Assembly: GCF_030463535.1 (NCBI RefSeq)
Contig: NC_132894.1
Span: 34,595,625 to 34,659,624, forward strand
Origin: Salminus brasiliensis
Taxonomy: Eukaryota; Chordata; Actinopteri; Characiformes; Bryconidae
DNA: 64,000 nt
Direction of reading: 5' to 3'
Both the position numbers and the translations under genes were made by a program. Shown here in pieces: positions 20,369 to 33,216 of this stretch. The notes beneath the pieces were generated by a model, which saw only the letters and a program-made list of their open reading frames with translations, made no database searches and was not told the origin of the DNA. Numbering within the stretch: position 1 is the first letter of the stretch; each line of letters begins with the position of its first letter.

Positions 20369-21465
20369 AGAAATGACGTTCACACCGTTCCCCCTTCACA
20401 CGTAATCCGTCAGCCAGGAGATATTTGCTGTCGGAGGTCGGCTTCTTGGTTTTAGCTTGGAGCTAAGAGCGTTAGCTAGCGTAGCTCATAAGTAGGAAAT
20501 GGAAGCCAGGTTATGCTAGTTGGCTGCTACTGTTTTGGCTATGTGCTGTGCTGTAGTGGTCCATGTTTATGGGCCAAACAGAGAGTCGTACAGTGTCCGA
20601 AACCACGTAAACACCTCGTAAACCTCGTGACATGATAAAACTTGACATGGTCTGAGGCACTAGTGTGGTGGTTTAGGCTTGCAGTTGGGCACAGTGCTAA
20701 CTAGCAGGGGATAGACTTCCATTACTCAGCTACGCTTGCCTTTCTAGCTCCAATGCAAAGCTAAAAGAGCGACCCTTAGACATCAAACATGTCTTGTCTG
20801 ATTCATAGTCTGTGTTATTTTTTGCCAAATTCTTTTAAAAGGTAAAGGGAAGGCGCATTGTTTCCTACTGAAGCTCAGCTAAGAATCCCGGCCTGGTTCT
20901 AAGAGAGCCACTTTTGTCTCCTGGTTGTAAACAGACGCAAATTGCCACTATTTCTAGGCTGAGTTCCTCTTACGAGGCTGCCGTTGTCAGCATGCCTCTG
21001 AGCTAGACTTCGGTCCAATGCACAGCATACTCGATATTTGCACAGTCCATCCATCATGATTATTAGAAAAAAATGTAGAAAAGCAAAAGGTGCCCTCGAA
21101 AGATAAATGAAAAGTCACACGGGCGCATCGTAGCGCTCACTCCTCCTCATTGCACTTGGTATTGTTTAAGTGTGCGGGAGGAGTTGTGGGCTTTCCTCTG
21201 GTCGATAGCTGCTCTGAGAACAGTTCCCGGCCCACTTGCGTGGGCTGCGTGGTATTGGATTGTTCCGACCGGCCAGCCTGGGCCTCGGCTCAGCCGGACA
21301 CCGACCTGGCTTGGAGGCTGTAGGTAGTTTCAGAGTTCTGAGAGTCCGTAGTTGGTGTGCTTTCAGTGGACGTTCCTTGGCCCTTCATCCTGGACAAGGT
21401 GCTCCTAGAAGGCCGAAAGACAGATTAGGGTGGTAGCAGCTAGGGTATATGTTCTACAGGTTTAC

Positions 21466-21822
21466 ACAGCGACCTGCCATAACATTAAAACCACCTGCCT
21501 AACATTGTGAAGAGCCCCTCGTGCCACCAAAACAGCAGTGGACTTCCGAGGGAAGACCTCTGAAGGAGCATCGGCGAGCCCTGGGTGCCTCTGAACCTTT
21601 GACCGGTTCATTGATCGTTCTTTCCTGGGGCACTTTTGGAAGGTTCTGACCTCTAGGCATTTTAGGAACACCCAACCCACCCAACCCAACCTGATGTTTT
21701 GGAGATGTTATGACCCAGTCGTCTAGAACATCACAGAACAATACACTAGAACCTGATAATCAGTGAAAATAATTTAAAAATCACCCATCAGTGGTTTTAA
21801 TGTTATGGCTGAGTGTTGAGTG
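21466..21822 (-). mobile_element. Tc1-type MITE (family D), minus orientation
   Basis: Ends 'gccataacattaaaaccacc' (+ strand, 21477) and its inverse 'gtggttttaatgttatggct' (21791-21810). The inside keeps - strand fragments of the fish Tc1 transposase gene start and end. It lies about 50 bp after the ctxnd1 stop. Confidence 0.85.
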
Positions 21823-21870
21823 CTGGACCGTTCCAAGGTTTCCCAAAGTATGTGTGTGTACCCGTATCCG

Positions 21871-22104
<234 letters not shown>

Positions 22105-22106
22105 CT

Positions 22107-22545
22107 GAGAGAGGGAGAGAGAGAGAGAGGGGTAGCTCATATCTCTGCCATAATGTCTCCTGTGCAAATGACCATTTTCCCAGGGCTGCTGTAGTCGGGA
22201 TCGGTCAATATCATCAATAGTTTGTATTTATGAGTGTGTTTGTTGACCACCATGTGCAGGTCAGTAATCTATCTGGGCAGAGCAATAAGGAAACTTTCCA
22301 ATGTCCAATGAGGATTGTGTGTTTATGGCGTGGTCACTAATCTAATGGACACGGCGTCCCCCGTAGTCAATCAGCCGAGACACGTCCGGTGTCTGAAGTT
22401 TGGCTCCTTTAGTTTATAATGAGCTGCGAGGCTAATGTAGCTTGTAGCCATGTATTTAGCATGATGCTAACTGCAGGCCTAAATCACCACATGCTCTCCT
22501 CAAACCACGTCTGATTGTTCAGTAATCTCTAATAGACCTACACAC
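22107..22545. other. upstream of the ctxnd1 coding exon, probably intron
   Basis: GA-rich on the + strand up to 22130 (the acceptor tract on the - strand), then unique sequence with no further exon recognised. Confidence 0.5.
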
Positions 22546-22548
22546 ACC

Positions 22549-22990
22549 GATCAGCCATAACATTAGCACCACCGATTACCATCATCTACTCTGGCTCTTG
22601 TTATTATTAGGCAGCAAGTGAACAGTGGTCAGTTCTTGAAGTTCTAAGACACCTTGACAAGAACCAAACTGTGATGTTCTAGATAATGACTGGGTCAGAA
22701 CATCTCCAGATCATCAGCAAGCAGGTCTTGTTGGGTGTTCCCGATATGAAGTGATCCACGGAAGGACAGTTGGTGGGTCATGGACATGGGTCAAGGCTCA
22801 CTGATGCGTATATGGAGGTCCCACCTCTCAACCTACAGGACTTTAAGGATCTGCTGCTAACGTTAGTCCAGTTAGTCCCAGATACCACAGCAGGACCCCT
22901 TCAGAGGTCAGAGATCTGTTGTGGCGGCACGGGGGGACCTACTCAATGTTCGGCAGGTGGTACTATTGTTTTGGCTGACCAGTGTTATGT
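22549..22990 (+). mobile_element. deleted Tc1-type element, family D
   Basis: 'accgatcagccataacatta', 'ggcagcaagtgaacagtggt', 'actgggtcagaacatctcca', 'gtggcggcacggggggacct' and 'ttcggcaggtggta' follow the order of a fish Tc1 element, with the central transposase region missing. Confidence 0.85.
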
Positions 22991-23880
22991 GGTTTCTGAA
23001 AGCTAAGAATAGTAGCTTGAATTTTGACCATATATAAAATTAAAAAATATTAAATAACCAAATCAATAATAAAATTAGTCTTAATTTAAAAAATTTAAAC
23101 AAATAAAAGAGTTTGATGTCCTATGTAAACTATATCATTTGTGATGTCATAAAAACCAAGACATTTACATATATCCTCATATTCAGCCTAACACAGTTTA
23201 GCCCCTCCCATTCATGCTGATATTAGGTATATAATGCATGTTTCAGAACGGGCTGTATTTTAAATAAGGCAGAAAAAAGGGCAGCCAATCAGAAGCCTGT
23301 TTTTGGCACATAAACCTTCCCACATGTTGGAAAACTATATAATAATAATAATAATTATACATAAATATGAGAAACAAAAAAAAATGTAAAATATGAAATG
23401 TTTAAACATTTTAACATTTTAAGAATGCTAATTGGTGGCTATACACATCCACTATATCTTTGTTAGCTGCATTAGCCTCATGGCTAACACTAAACGTGTT
23501 TTGATTGACGGAGTGAATCAGATTTTTTGTAAAACTGCGGCGTCAGCTGGTTAAGCAGTTAAACACAAAGCAGTTTAGGCTGTTGAAAGTCAGCACAAAC
23601 TCATAAAAGCTCTGCGGCAGACCTGCTGATCTGGGAGGCTCGAGGGCCATGTTTGGCTGGAAGTGGTCGCAGACTTGGCAGAGGAACACAAGCAAAGGAT
23701 CAGAGCCAGATCCTGGACCCGACACATTGGGAACACAGTGCCCTCTCACTAAGGGCAGCGGAGTTCAGGGCCAGCGTTAATAACAGAGAACAGATCAGTT
23801 ATTAAATCATAACTGCAGCCATAAACATTCAGCGCTGGTCTGAGATCTGCAGTCCCGTCTGTGAATTTAGCTCTCGGCGT
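22991..23880. other. intergenic or ctxnd1 intron
   Basis: AT-rich at 23030-23110 and 23340-23420. 23180-23230 is a dispersed repeat also at 6265-6315. No exon recognised; a non-coding ctxnd1 5' exon could lie here unseen. Confidence 0.45.
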
Positions 23881-23884
23881 ATTT

Positions 23885-25060
23885 CAGAAACAATACATTT
23901 CAATACATTCAGTTATTAACTGTATGATTTGCTATTTAGTATCTACTAATTATTCAATATGTACCACAAAACTGTTCACTATCCACTATGAATTCTACAA
24001 TTTATTTCAGATGATTTAGTATCCACTATGAATTCTCCAGTGTATACATTAGATTATTTAGTATCCACTATGAATTCTCCAGTGTATACATTAGATTATA
24101 TAGTATCCACTATGAATTCTCCACTGTATACTTTAGATGATTTAGTATCCACTATGAATTCTCCAGTGTATACTTTAGATGATTTAGTATCCACTATGAA
24201 TTCTCCAGTGTATACTTTAGATGATTTAGTATCCACTATGGATTCTCCACTGTATACTTTAGATGTTTTAGTATCCACTATGAATTATTCAGTATCTACT
24301 CAGAAATAGTTTGTATCTACTAAAGATTATTTTGCAACTACTATGAATAATCAAGTATTTGCTTAAAAAAATCAGTAACCACTATGCATTATTCAGTAAA
24401 TACTATGGATTACTCAATATCCACTACAAAGTATTCAGTATCCACTATGAATTATTCAGTATCTACTAGGAATTATTCAGTATCTTCTTATTAGTATCTG
24501 CTGAAATATTCAATAATTCCCATTGATTATTTAATATCCACTACAAATTATTCAGTATCTACTAGGAAATATTTAGTATCTATTAAAATTATTTATATCT
24601 ACTAAACCTACTTAATATCCACTATGAATTATTTAGTATGTACTTGGAATTCTTTTGTATCTACTAAATATTATTTACAATAATTCACTATGAATTATTA
24701 AGTATCTGAAAAAAATTATTCAGTAACCACTAGACATTATTCAGTAAATACTATGGATTGTTCAATATCCATCTACTAGGAATGATTTAGTTTCTATTAA
24801 AATGATTTAGCATCTATTAAAAGTATTTAATATCCACCATGAATTATTCAGTGTCTGCTAGGAATGATATAGTATATACTTTGAATTATTTAGTATCTAC
24901 TAGGAATTATTTAGTATCTGCAAATTTATTTAAGTAACCCCTATGAATTATTTAATAACCCCTATGGAATAACCAATATCAATCATTCAATATATACTTT
25001 TACATATTCAGTATCTACAATGAATTGTTCAGTATCTGCTATTTATTATGATAAAAACGA
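23885..25060. repeat. AT-rich tandem repeat 'agtatccactatgaattctc'
   Basis: A regular 39-bp part at 24010-24290 (six or seven copies, open in frame as MNSPVYTLDDLVST) passes into degenerate copies of a unit of about 20-25 bp ('attcagtatctactaggaat') to 25060. Confidence 0.93.
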
Positions 25061-25087
25061 ATTATATTTGAATTAATTTGGGTTTTA

Positions 25088-25093
25088 AAGGTA

Positions 25094-25149
<56 letters not shown>
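25088..25149. repeat. (TA)n microsatellite
   Basis: About 30 uninterrupted TA units. Confidence 0.97.
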
Positions 25150-25152
<3 letters not shown>

Positions 25153-25605
25153 CCACTGTGGGTAGTACGTACACAGCACATCAGACCACAGAGTATTACT
25201 CTATCTGAAATGAATAAATATTCTATTCATGCAAATTTCTGAATATGGTCATCAGTTTAAAAGTAAATGAGTGGACATGACGAGTCTACCAGTGTCTCTC
25301 AGTGAAACAGTTAGCAGCTTTTCTAATCTTTGGCTCCCAACATGTGATGAGAGGAAAATATCTTGTGGATAAAGCTCACCCCGAGACTAAATATAGAACA
25401 ACTGTGAGGACATTTGACTCATCATGACCTCAAACTGTCAATAACGCTGTCCAAAACACAGCACTTCGAATTCAATGCTTAAAAATACATTACCCAGAGT
25501 GCCAATGGATTATGAATGGCCTCTGCTGATACTAGAGTAAAGCCCACATGCACAACATTTCCTAATAAAAGTAAAAAACACGTTTGTATATCAACTTTAA
25601 GGGCT
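25150..25605. other. intergenic, nothing recognised
   Basis: Unique sequence without long frames. Confidence 0.5.
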
Positions 25606-25690
25606 GGTGTCCCAGACAGGGATGAAGTCCCGGACTACATTTGAATAGTCCTGGACTAGGCTTAATTCCAGTATGGGAAACTCGCCCTAT
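25606..25690. mobile_element. short palindromic MITE
   Basis: 'gggctggtgtcccagacagg' and 'agtatgggaaactcgccct' form imperfect inverted ends, with 'gtcctggactaggcttaatt' inside; a known type of fish fold-back element. Confidence 0.6.
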
Positions 25691-25714
25691 AAATCAGCAA
25701 GCCCCGAGTTGTCC

Positions 25715-25860
25715 AGCAGAATAAGGCACTGTCACTATGACCAGAGGATCACTGGTTTGAATCCCAGTCCTGCTGCTAGCCATCAGCAGCCGAAGCCCAG
25801 AGAGAGCACAACTGGCCTTGCTGATACGTAGCCAGGAGCGCCCAGCTAACTGAGGCTCAA
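25715..25860 (+). mobile_element. tRNA-derived SINE fragment
   Basis: B-box-like 'ggtttgaatcccagtcctgc' is followed by 'gctagccatcagcagccgaa'. The same family lies inverted at 33640-33765. It is not a functional tRNA gene. Confidence 0.6.
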
Positions 25861-26583
25861 ATCTGGCCCAGAATAAAGCCTCATTCCTGAGAGCGCAGAG
25901 TCAGATGAACGATCCTAGGGAGTGTTTTCCACTGTTTTCAGGCGTATTTAGTAGACTGGCTCATCCAGGTTTGCTTGCTTTCCCTTTTAATCAAACTTAG
26001 CATGTCGCTCAAATCACAACTACAGTGGGCTTGTTTTGTTCCCACATGTTTCAGAGCCTGGATTCCAGTTGTTTCTGTGAACTGCAGCAAATCCATTAGC
26101 ACACTGAATGCTAATGCTAGTGTCTTTTGACACTAAGTGGGCGTGACCGCAGTGACTTCCGCCAATTGTGACATCATGTACATACCCATGAGCTGCCACT
26201 ACTGGGCTCAACGCTCTGCTAACTGCACGATGGATTTTTGGAGAAGCAGGCAGGACAACGTTCATGAGAACTGCTGCGTAACGCTGGGCAACCTGAGTCA
26301 TAGTAGTGTACAAATCTGTAGTATTACTCTACTGCCTCAGTCCACATGCTTATTTACCTTCATATGCTGCCTCTGTATCTCTCAGCTTGCCCAGAAAAGC
26401 GTGTCCCTTAGTAGTGGTTCAAAGCGCATAACACTTCCTCGACTGTAGGGGGAGCCCAGGAGCAAGAAATGCAAATTTTCCATACTGTTGCTTTAATTAC
26501 TATTTTTTAAGACCCGAACTGAAGGCTTAGCTCTAATAGTTATGGTTTGCTTCTGGGGTAGAGCAATATGAAATGAAAGTCTG

Positions 26584-26584
<1 letters not shown>
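25861..26584. other. intergenic, nothing recognised
   Basis: Frames up to 103 codons without known domains. Confidence 0.5.

Positions 26585-26630
<46 letters not shown>
26585..26630. repeat. (GT)n microsatellite
   Basis: About 22 GT units. Confidence 0.97.
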
Positions 26631-26633
<3 letters not shown>

Positions 26634-27110
26634 GCTGTTCTTGCCAGGTCCCACTGAGCTAACCAGAGCCCAGCTTGCGGTGAATGGAGAACATGATGAA
26701 TTCATTAACTCTGGTTATTCGGAATCTGACGTTTTATGAATTTGTAGCTCTGTGTGCTCGGAGCTTTCTACAGATCTTCTAATTAAATGGCAAATGATCG
26801 GTCAACAGAAGGGTCGTGAGAAAACTGCAGATCAGGCCGTGGTCAGCTCAGTCCAGACGGCTTTCCTTTAAGGCTGCGCTCACATTCCCAAGCTGAAGCG
26901 GCGCGAATCCGAGCTGTGTGGACGCATAAATCTGATCTCTTCAACTCAGACCCGAGCCGCTCCGGCTACGCCCACATTACACCTGACGGCTCACGCTGAC
27001 CCGTATCGGCCCTTAGTTTGAACAACCCTGTGATCTGAATACGTGGAAGGCTAAAAAAGGGTTGAGCTGTCGAGTCAAAGTAAAGCAAAAGGTGCTAATG
27101 AATCTGTTGC
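26631..27110. other. intergenic, nothing recognised
   Basis: Unique, GC-richer near 26890-27010; no exon recognised. Confidence 0.5.
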
Positions 27111-27111
27111 T

Positions 27112-27472
27112 GACACAGATGTGCAAATGCACACACACAGCTTGTCTAGTCTCTGTAGAGAAGAAGTATTGCCAATAGAATAGGACTCTCTGCAGCAGAT
27201 AAACCATGCTGCCCAATGCCAGGCGTGGGCTATAGAGGGGTATAAAGCCCCCTCAGCATTGAGCTGGGAATGATGGTGGTGCACTATCCAGTACTTTTGG
27301 GGTGAGTTGGGGAGTTGGGAATGATGAAGTGGGGTGGTGATCATCATCATCCAGCATCCTGACCTTACTAACACTGTTGAAGCTGAATGCAGTCAATCAA
27401 ATCCTCACAGCAATGCTCCTCCTTCAAAATCTAGTAGAAAGCCTTCTTCCCTGGACAGTAGAGACAGTTAAT
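27112..27472 (+). mobile_element. family-A MITE, lacking its outer ends
   Basis: 'gcacacacacagcttgtcta', 'gccaatagaataggactctc', 'gtggtgatcatcatcatcca' and 'agccttcttccctggacagt' in family-A order. Confidence 0.8.
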
Positions 27473-28085
27473 GCTGTGTATGAGCTTGCATAGCACAATT
27501 AGACTCATCAATCTAAAAATTGGAACAGTGCCGGGCGAGCGGGACGAGCTATGCGGAAAAACAGAAAAGTCGGATATCGGATAACCATAACCATAATAAT
27601 CAGTGTTTTCAGGCAACGACCGTCTCACCATATCTCTTATTCATGCGAGAATGATGCACACATTTAAATATTGCCAATTTAGTCAGTCCTTTATTTGCAG
27701 GGTACTTACAGACCACTGACAAAAGGGCTTAGGCCGAATGATGGACCTGAAGCAGATTGAAGTGAGGGATATGAAAAGCCCACTCTGGCTGATCTCTCCG
27801 CACGGATGAAAGTAAAGTAATAAATAAAGTCTTTATAAGCTTTAGTGGAGTTGCCATATGGCACTGTAATAGGCTGCAGGCAGGCTGGTTGATCGAATAA
27901 GGCTGAGTTATGTATCAAGTGGTGGAAAATAAGAGCTTGGCTGTACAGTAAAATGAATGGGTACAGATTGAAGCTGGGAATTTGAAAGGAGGGCTGGAGT
28001 GATCTGAACAAAGAGGCGTCCAGCAGCCGAAACCTATACTGGAGGAAGGGTATTGTTATTTCTGCAGAATAATGAGTGCAGGACA
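27473..28085. other. intergenic, nothing recognised
   Basis: A 126-codon - strand frame (27706-28086) has no known domain. Confidence 0.5.
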
Positions 28086-28089
28086 AGTT

Positions 28090-28590
28090 ATGGTTTGGTC
28101 ACACTGGTCATGCTGGTCAGCCAGCTTAATGATGCTGGTGATGCTGGTCAACCAGCTTGGTGATACTGGTCATGCTGGTCAACCAGCTTAATGATGCTGG
28201 TGATGCTGGTCAACCAACTTGGTAATGCTGGTCATGCTGGTTTACCAGCTTGGTCATGCTGTTCAACCAGCTTAGTGATGCTGGTCAACCATCTTGGTGA
28301 TGCTGGTTATTCTGGTCAGCCAGCTGGGTGATGCTTGTCCACCAGTTTGGTCACACTGGTCATGCTGGTCAACCAACTTGGTGATGCTGGTCATGCTGGT
28401 TTACCAGCTTGGTCATGCTGTCAACCATCTTGGTGATGCTGGTGATGCCGGTTTACCAGCTTAGTGATGCTGGTCAACCATCTTAGTGATGCTTGTGATG
28501 CTGGTCAACAATCTTGGTGATGCTGGTCATGCTGGTCAACCAACTTGGTGATGCTGGTCATGCTGGTCAACCACCTTGGTAAAGGTATCG
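28090..28590. repeat. 'gctggtcaaccagcttggtg' minisatellite, second array
   Basis: About 500 bp of imperfect copies of the unit seen at 945-1955 ('atgctggtcatgctggtcaa', 'ccaacttggtgatgctgg'). Confidence 0.93.
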
Positions 28591-30104
28591 CTAAATGACA
28601 GCTTGAATTGAAGGACAAAAGTTGCAGCTCAAAGAATTCCTTGAGCACTGAGCAACTTAACAGACCCACAGTGGAACTTCTCAGCCCAACACCAAACTGG
28701 TTGACCAATATGTCCAGCATGACTCAGATCAGATTAGAATCTGTCAGATCTTTCTGACCTGCTGGTTCACATTCGAGGCGATCAGTTCAAATCCCAGCAA
28801 GGCCTCAGAGCTACTCTGGGGACGTCATGTGACGAGGGAAGTTCTAACCTGCAGATGGTAATAAACGGTCAACAGATTGAGGGGGCGGAGTATGAACTGC
28901 TGACCCAACTGAAGTTAAAAATGTGAGTTCGGAGAACTTTAGACTAAACTTTAGACAGTCAGTAATAGACCACTGTTTGGTTCCGGTCAGCTCCACAACA
29001 CATTAGTTACAGTGCTGATCTTTCATAAGTCATTATGTAGCAGCTCTGTGAGTGACAGTGAGTGGAGTGTGTGCGCACTGATTGATGGCAGTGCATTGAA
29101 GGGGCTTTTACTGTCACATGAAGAGCAATCATGCCGGTTTATTTGATGTGTCTCCCTGCCCGTCCCCCCTGTCTCCCTCAGGACTGTACTGCGGATACTG
29201 TACTAGGACATACAGAGAAACTGTACTGAGGTGAAGGTATGAGCACTGTTTCAACATCTGAAGCAGAAACCAAAAATATACTTGAGTGAAGGCCCAACAG
29301 ATCAGTTTTAACAGATAAAATGGAGAACCGGGGCATTTCTTGGTCTTTAAGATTAGGAATGAGTGCTGTAAAAGCCTAAATGAAAATACTTAGGAAGTGT
29401 AATTGAGTAAAAGTATTTGATTTCAGCAATATTTGAATAAAAATAAATGGTCTTCCACAATAATACTGGAGTATTATTGAAAAATGAGTGTCAATTTTAC
29501 AGTAAAAAACTGTCAAGCCATGATAAAGTATTTTTATTGTTATTTTATTATTACTTTACAAGTAATAAGTACATTTATCAACCATAATACTCTTTCTTAC
29601 ACATACTTACATTTCTTTTCTGGACAAAAACACAGTATTCCAATGTTAAATACTTTTGTATAATCTCTATAATGGAAATATTTTGTAATATTTATTATAC
29701 AGAACATTTTTGGCTGTTTTGCATTTACATCACACTCATTACACTAAAAAAAGGTATATGGAACTAAGTCAGCTGTTGAGTCAGCACTGAAACTCCTTTC
29801 CCATTGGCTCTTGCCATCATCTATTTGCATAATGGGTGTATCCCCACTCCATTCACTCCTTGCCAGCGTGTAGTCGCTCCCCACAGGCTACTTTCTCTTA
29901 GTTAAGATAAGGGTTGCCTGCCTGGCATTGTGGCTTTTTCTATTTCTTTACAGAAATAAATGATATCTAAATAATCAGAACTAACATTTTGAAACGAACT
30001 CCGAGCTCCAAAGACATCGGTTTCCAACATTTAGGTTGGGCTGTTCTTTCTGTTTGTCCTTCCTTCCGTTTGAAACAGCCTTCTATGACGTAACGGCCTA
30101 GGCC
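28591..30104. other. intergenic, nothing firm
   Basis: 28740-28830 has a tRNA-promoter-like 'cagttcaaatcccagcaagg' and may be a SINE fragment. The rest is unique, AT-rich at 29380-29760. Confidence 0.45.
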
Positions 30105-30175
30105 TTGGATCGCAGCTCTAGAGAGTGGGTGGGTTATTTGGCTCAGCTGAATTGGGGAGAAAATTGGGTAAAAGA
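30105..30175. mobile_element. tail fragment of SINE-like repeat
   Basis: 'agagtgggtgggttatttgg' and 'aattggggagaaaattgggt' match the tail of the repeat at 19685-19895. Confidence 0.5.
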
Positions 30176-30934
30176 ATGAAACTGAAAGTAGACACGGAAG
30201 TAAACGTCCCCTAAAGTAACACTCCAGTGAGATCAGCACACATCACTGATCTGAAACTGAATGTTTCTTCTCACGTCTGTCTGACGCTCTGCCTTCATTT
30301 ATTATTGCAGTCATTAGACTCCATCATTTCTCACATTTTGACACGGGGCATCTATATCCGAGGTGCAGAAATGTAAGTGTGAGAACTATAAGATGAAAGA
30401 GCGCTAATCTGGTTGTAATTCGCTGGCGTTCTCTCTCATTAATCAGGGCAAACTAATTGATTTCTGTCTCATCAGATCAGTTAGGAGAGAAAAACTGTAA
30501 TGCACAGCCTGAAAGTCTTGGGGTTTGGCCAGTTTTGAGAGACGCACTGCCATCCTCAATCTCAGCCTGGCTTATAGCTTGAAGGAAGGGACCTTCTGTA
30601 CGGCCAGAGCACACCGACCAGACGGACACCAATGTTGGGGTGGAGCGCCACGCGCCATGATGAAGTTCTTTATTTTTGAGCTAGCCTAACCTAACCGTAG
30701 CTAACCGTAATCCCCTTCGGGTCTATTTGAGTTAAGCTGGACTGTGTCTCTCCTTTGGGCTGTTCCCTCTGCGCCCCCTGCTGGCTATGCCCCTTAAAAA
30801 GCCAATGGACCACCGCCGGGTCGAAAGTGTTGTTACAAACATTCTATTACCAAAGAATAGTCCCACCAGGTTGTACAGAAGTCCCTGTGGTTACTGAGTA
30901 CTACACCTTCTGTGCCATCTGAGGAGCTCTGATA
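30176..30934. other. intergenic, nothing firm
   Basis: A 'ggccagagcacaccgacc' motif at about 30602-30620 is inverted at about 31653-31672. This may be an unrecognised element. Confidence 0.4.
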
Positions 30935-31358
30935 CAGCCCAAAGCTGAAGGCCTTTACACCCCTCTAGCCCACGTACGGCGTTGGGAAGAGTGACCTCAG
31001 GTCAATCCAGAGCGTCCAGTTCAATCAGCCGTGCTTTTCCATGGAGATTCTATAAGCTGTGGGACTCAGCACCTCAAGAGAAGAGGTTTCTGGAAAAACT
31101 CCTGGTATGTAACATGCAGGACAAGCAGCACAGCAAGATACACCATTTGGACAAAAGTATTGGGACGCTTGCTGATTTACTATAGTTTCTTCTGTAATTT
31201 AAGAGCATTAAAAAAGGAGTTTATCCAGTGTTTGTTGGAGTAAGTGTCCCTACTGTCCAGGGAGGAAGGCTTTCTACTAGATTTTGCTCTAGCATTGCTG
31301 TGAGGATTTGATTGCATTCCCTCCCTGGTCCAAACCAAAATTGCAGGTGTGAAAGGTG
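30935..31358. repeat. 424-bp composite MITE repeat, copy 1
   Basis: Starts 'cagcccaaagctgaaggcct' and ends near 'ggtgtgaaaggt'. Nearly identical to 32797-33216. It joins one Tc1-like MITE end ('ttttccatggagattctata') to the end of another ('ggacaaaagtattgggacgc'). Confidence 0.9.
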
Positions 31359-32796
31359 CCTCATACCACAGTCTAGACCAGAGACAGTCTAGATTGGAGA
31401 CTAAATACGGCACACAGCAGCAGCAGCAGTAGTCAAACACCTTTTTTCTGACGTCAGGCAACATCTGCTTGGAAAGAAACCCCAAAGATGTGAATCTGGA
31501 CGGGTCTAAAATTATCAGAGTTCAGAGAAACACGTTAGGTGATTCAGCCTGTAATTTTCTCAGAGGACGGCGGGAATAGAGCTCCAACCATGCCGTCTTC
31601 ATCATCCCCCATTTTTCTACTAATAGATCTGCTGTTGTGTTCGGTGGTGTTCGGTCGGTGTGCTCTGGCCTTAACAAGTCCCCCTCACTGAACTGTCCAC
31701 CACACTTTGTCCTCAACCACCAGGTCATCCTTTCAGTTTATCCCTCAGAGGGATCCTAGCAACCCTTTCCCCTTGAACAAAAACTTGGCAGTTGTGTCCT
31801 TCTTTCCCTCGACTACTCTTCCCCCCTGCCTCCGCCGCCCCCATCGGCCGACACGTCCAAAGTCTGACCCTTTGGGGCCGCTAACGAATAAATCAGCTTC
31901 AAAAATGCAACCGTTCCACTATGAAAAAGTGCCTTGATAGTCCACCTCAGGGAGCAGGATGTTCTTCATGGTCAGCGGTTTCCGGCTCGTGCACCCTTCG
32001 CTTCCGTCCCGTCCCATCTGGGTCCATCATCGCTATGGAAATGCATTGATTCACATTGGTTCATTGATCGCCGTGAGAAGGAACATACCTGAAGCCCCTC
32101 CTCTGTAATCCAACGTCCTATGAATTGCATCTCTGCCTTCGACACCTGTCTCACCTCTCTTTTAACTTGGTCGTCTCTCATTCCTGCCCCCCCCCCCAGA
32201 TAGGGGACTGGCTTCCCACCACTAAGCAGAAGCCACCCAAACTGTCTGAGTGTTTATTGGCCATTTCAGGTAAATCCGAGCTGCAGGGTCTCGGATAGGC
32301 CGTGGTGTTTGAATTACGTCACCCACAGCATGCGGCAGGTCTCCAACACACACAGTGACGAACCCAGAAGCGACCGTCTGTCTAAGCTGGCATTTGGTAG
32401 CAGCCTCAGGAGAGAGTCTGTGAGGTTTCAGAGCTCCAGCTCATATCGGCTGCACTGAGGGGGTCCAGCTGGCTGGGTTGGGTTTCAGGCTCAAACCCGT
32501 CACCTTCAGCTGTCTGCTCTGGCCTCTGAACATTCAGAGTCCACCCGGATCTGCACTGACCTTTTTGTAACCTTCTAGGTTGGTGTTTTAGCTCATTTTC
32601 AGCACGACTGACCATATCATCACTTCTAAAAGGCTAACTGGATCTAACTGCGCACTGTAAACGCTGAGGAATCCTCATGAGAGCATCCCTGAGGTCAGGT
32701 GCTGATGCTGGATGATCAGTTCAGCCACTCCAGCTCTTCTCAAAGGAATTAGATGGAGCTCCATCATCACTCCATGATGAGTTCTCCACTGCTCCA
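31359..32796. other. intergenic, nothing firm
   Basis: A CAG run lies near 31416-31430 and a C-run at 32188-32199. Short frames only. Confidence 0.45.
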
Positions 32797-33216
32797 CAGC
32801 CCAAAGCTGAAGGCCTTTACACCCCTCTAGCCCACGTACGGCGTTGGGAAGAGTGACCTCAGGTCAATCCAGAGCGTCCAGTTCAATCCGCCGTGCTTTT
32901 CCATGGAGATTCTATAAGCTGTGGGACTCAGCACCTCAAGAGAAGAGGTTTCTGGACAAACTCCTGGTATGTAACATGCAGGACAAGCAGCACAGCAAGA
33001 TACACCATTTGGACAAAAGTATTGGGACGCTTGCTGATTTACTATAGTTTCTTTTGTAATTTATAGGAATTAAAAAGGTTTATCCAGCGTTTCTTGGAGT
33101 AACTGTCTATACTGTCCAGGGAGGATGGTTTTCTACTAGATTTTGCTCTAGCATTGCTGTGAGGATTTGATTGCATTCCTTCCTTGGTCCAAACCAAAAT
33201 CACAGGTGTGAAAGGT
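32797..33216. repeat. composite MITE repeat, copy 2
   Basis: Direct repeat of 30935-31358 at an offset of about 1862 bp, with scattered substitutions and small deletions ('aagagcattaaaaaagg' against 'ataggaattaaaaagg'). Confidence 0.9.

Larger units (their letters stand above)
19989..21870 (-). other. ctxnd1: probable 3' UTR of ctxnd1
   Basis: On the - strand, the stretch after the ctxnd1 stop is mostly non-repetitive to 19989, apart from a Tc1-type MITE at 21466-21822 and a short (AAAC)n run at 20338-20368. An AATAAA followed by 'gatactgactc' lies on the - strand at 19989-19994. A 3' UTR of about 1.9 kb is an inference; an earlier poly(A) site using a variant signal is possible. Confidence 0.45.
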
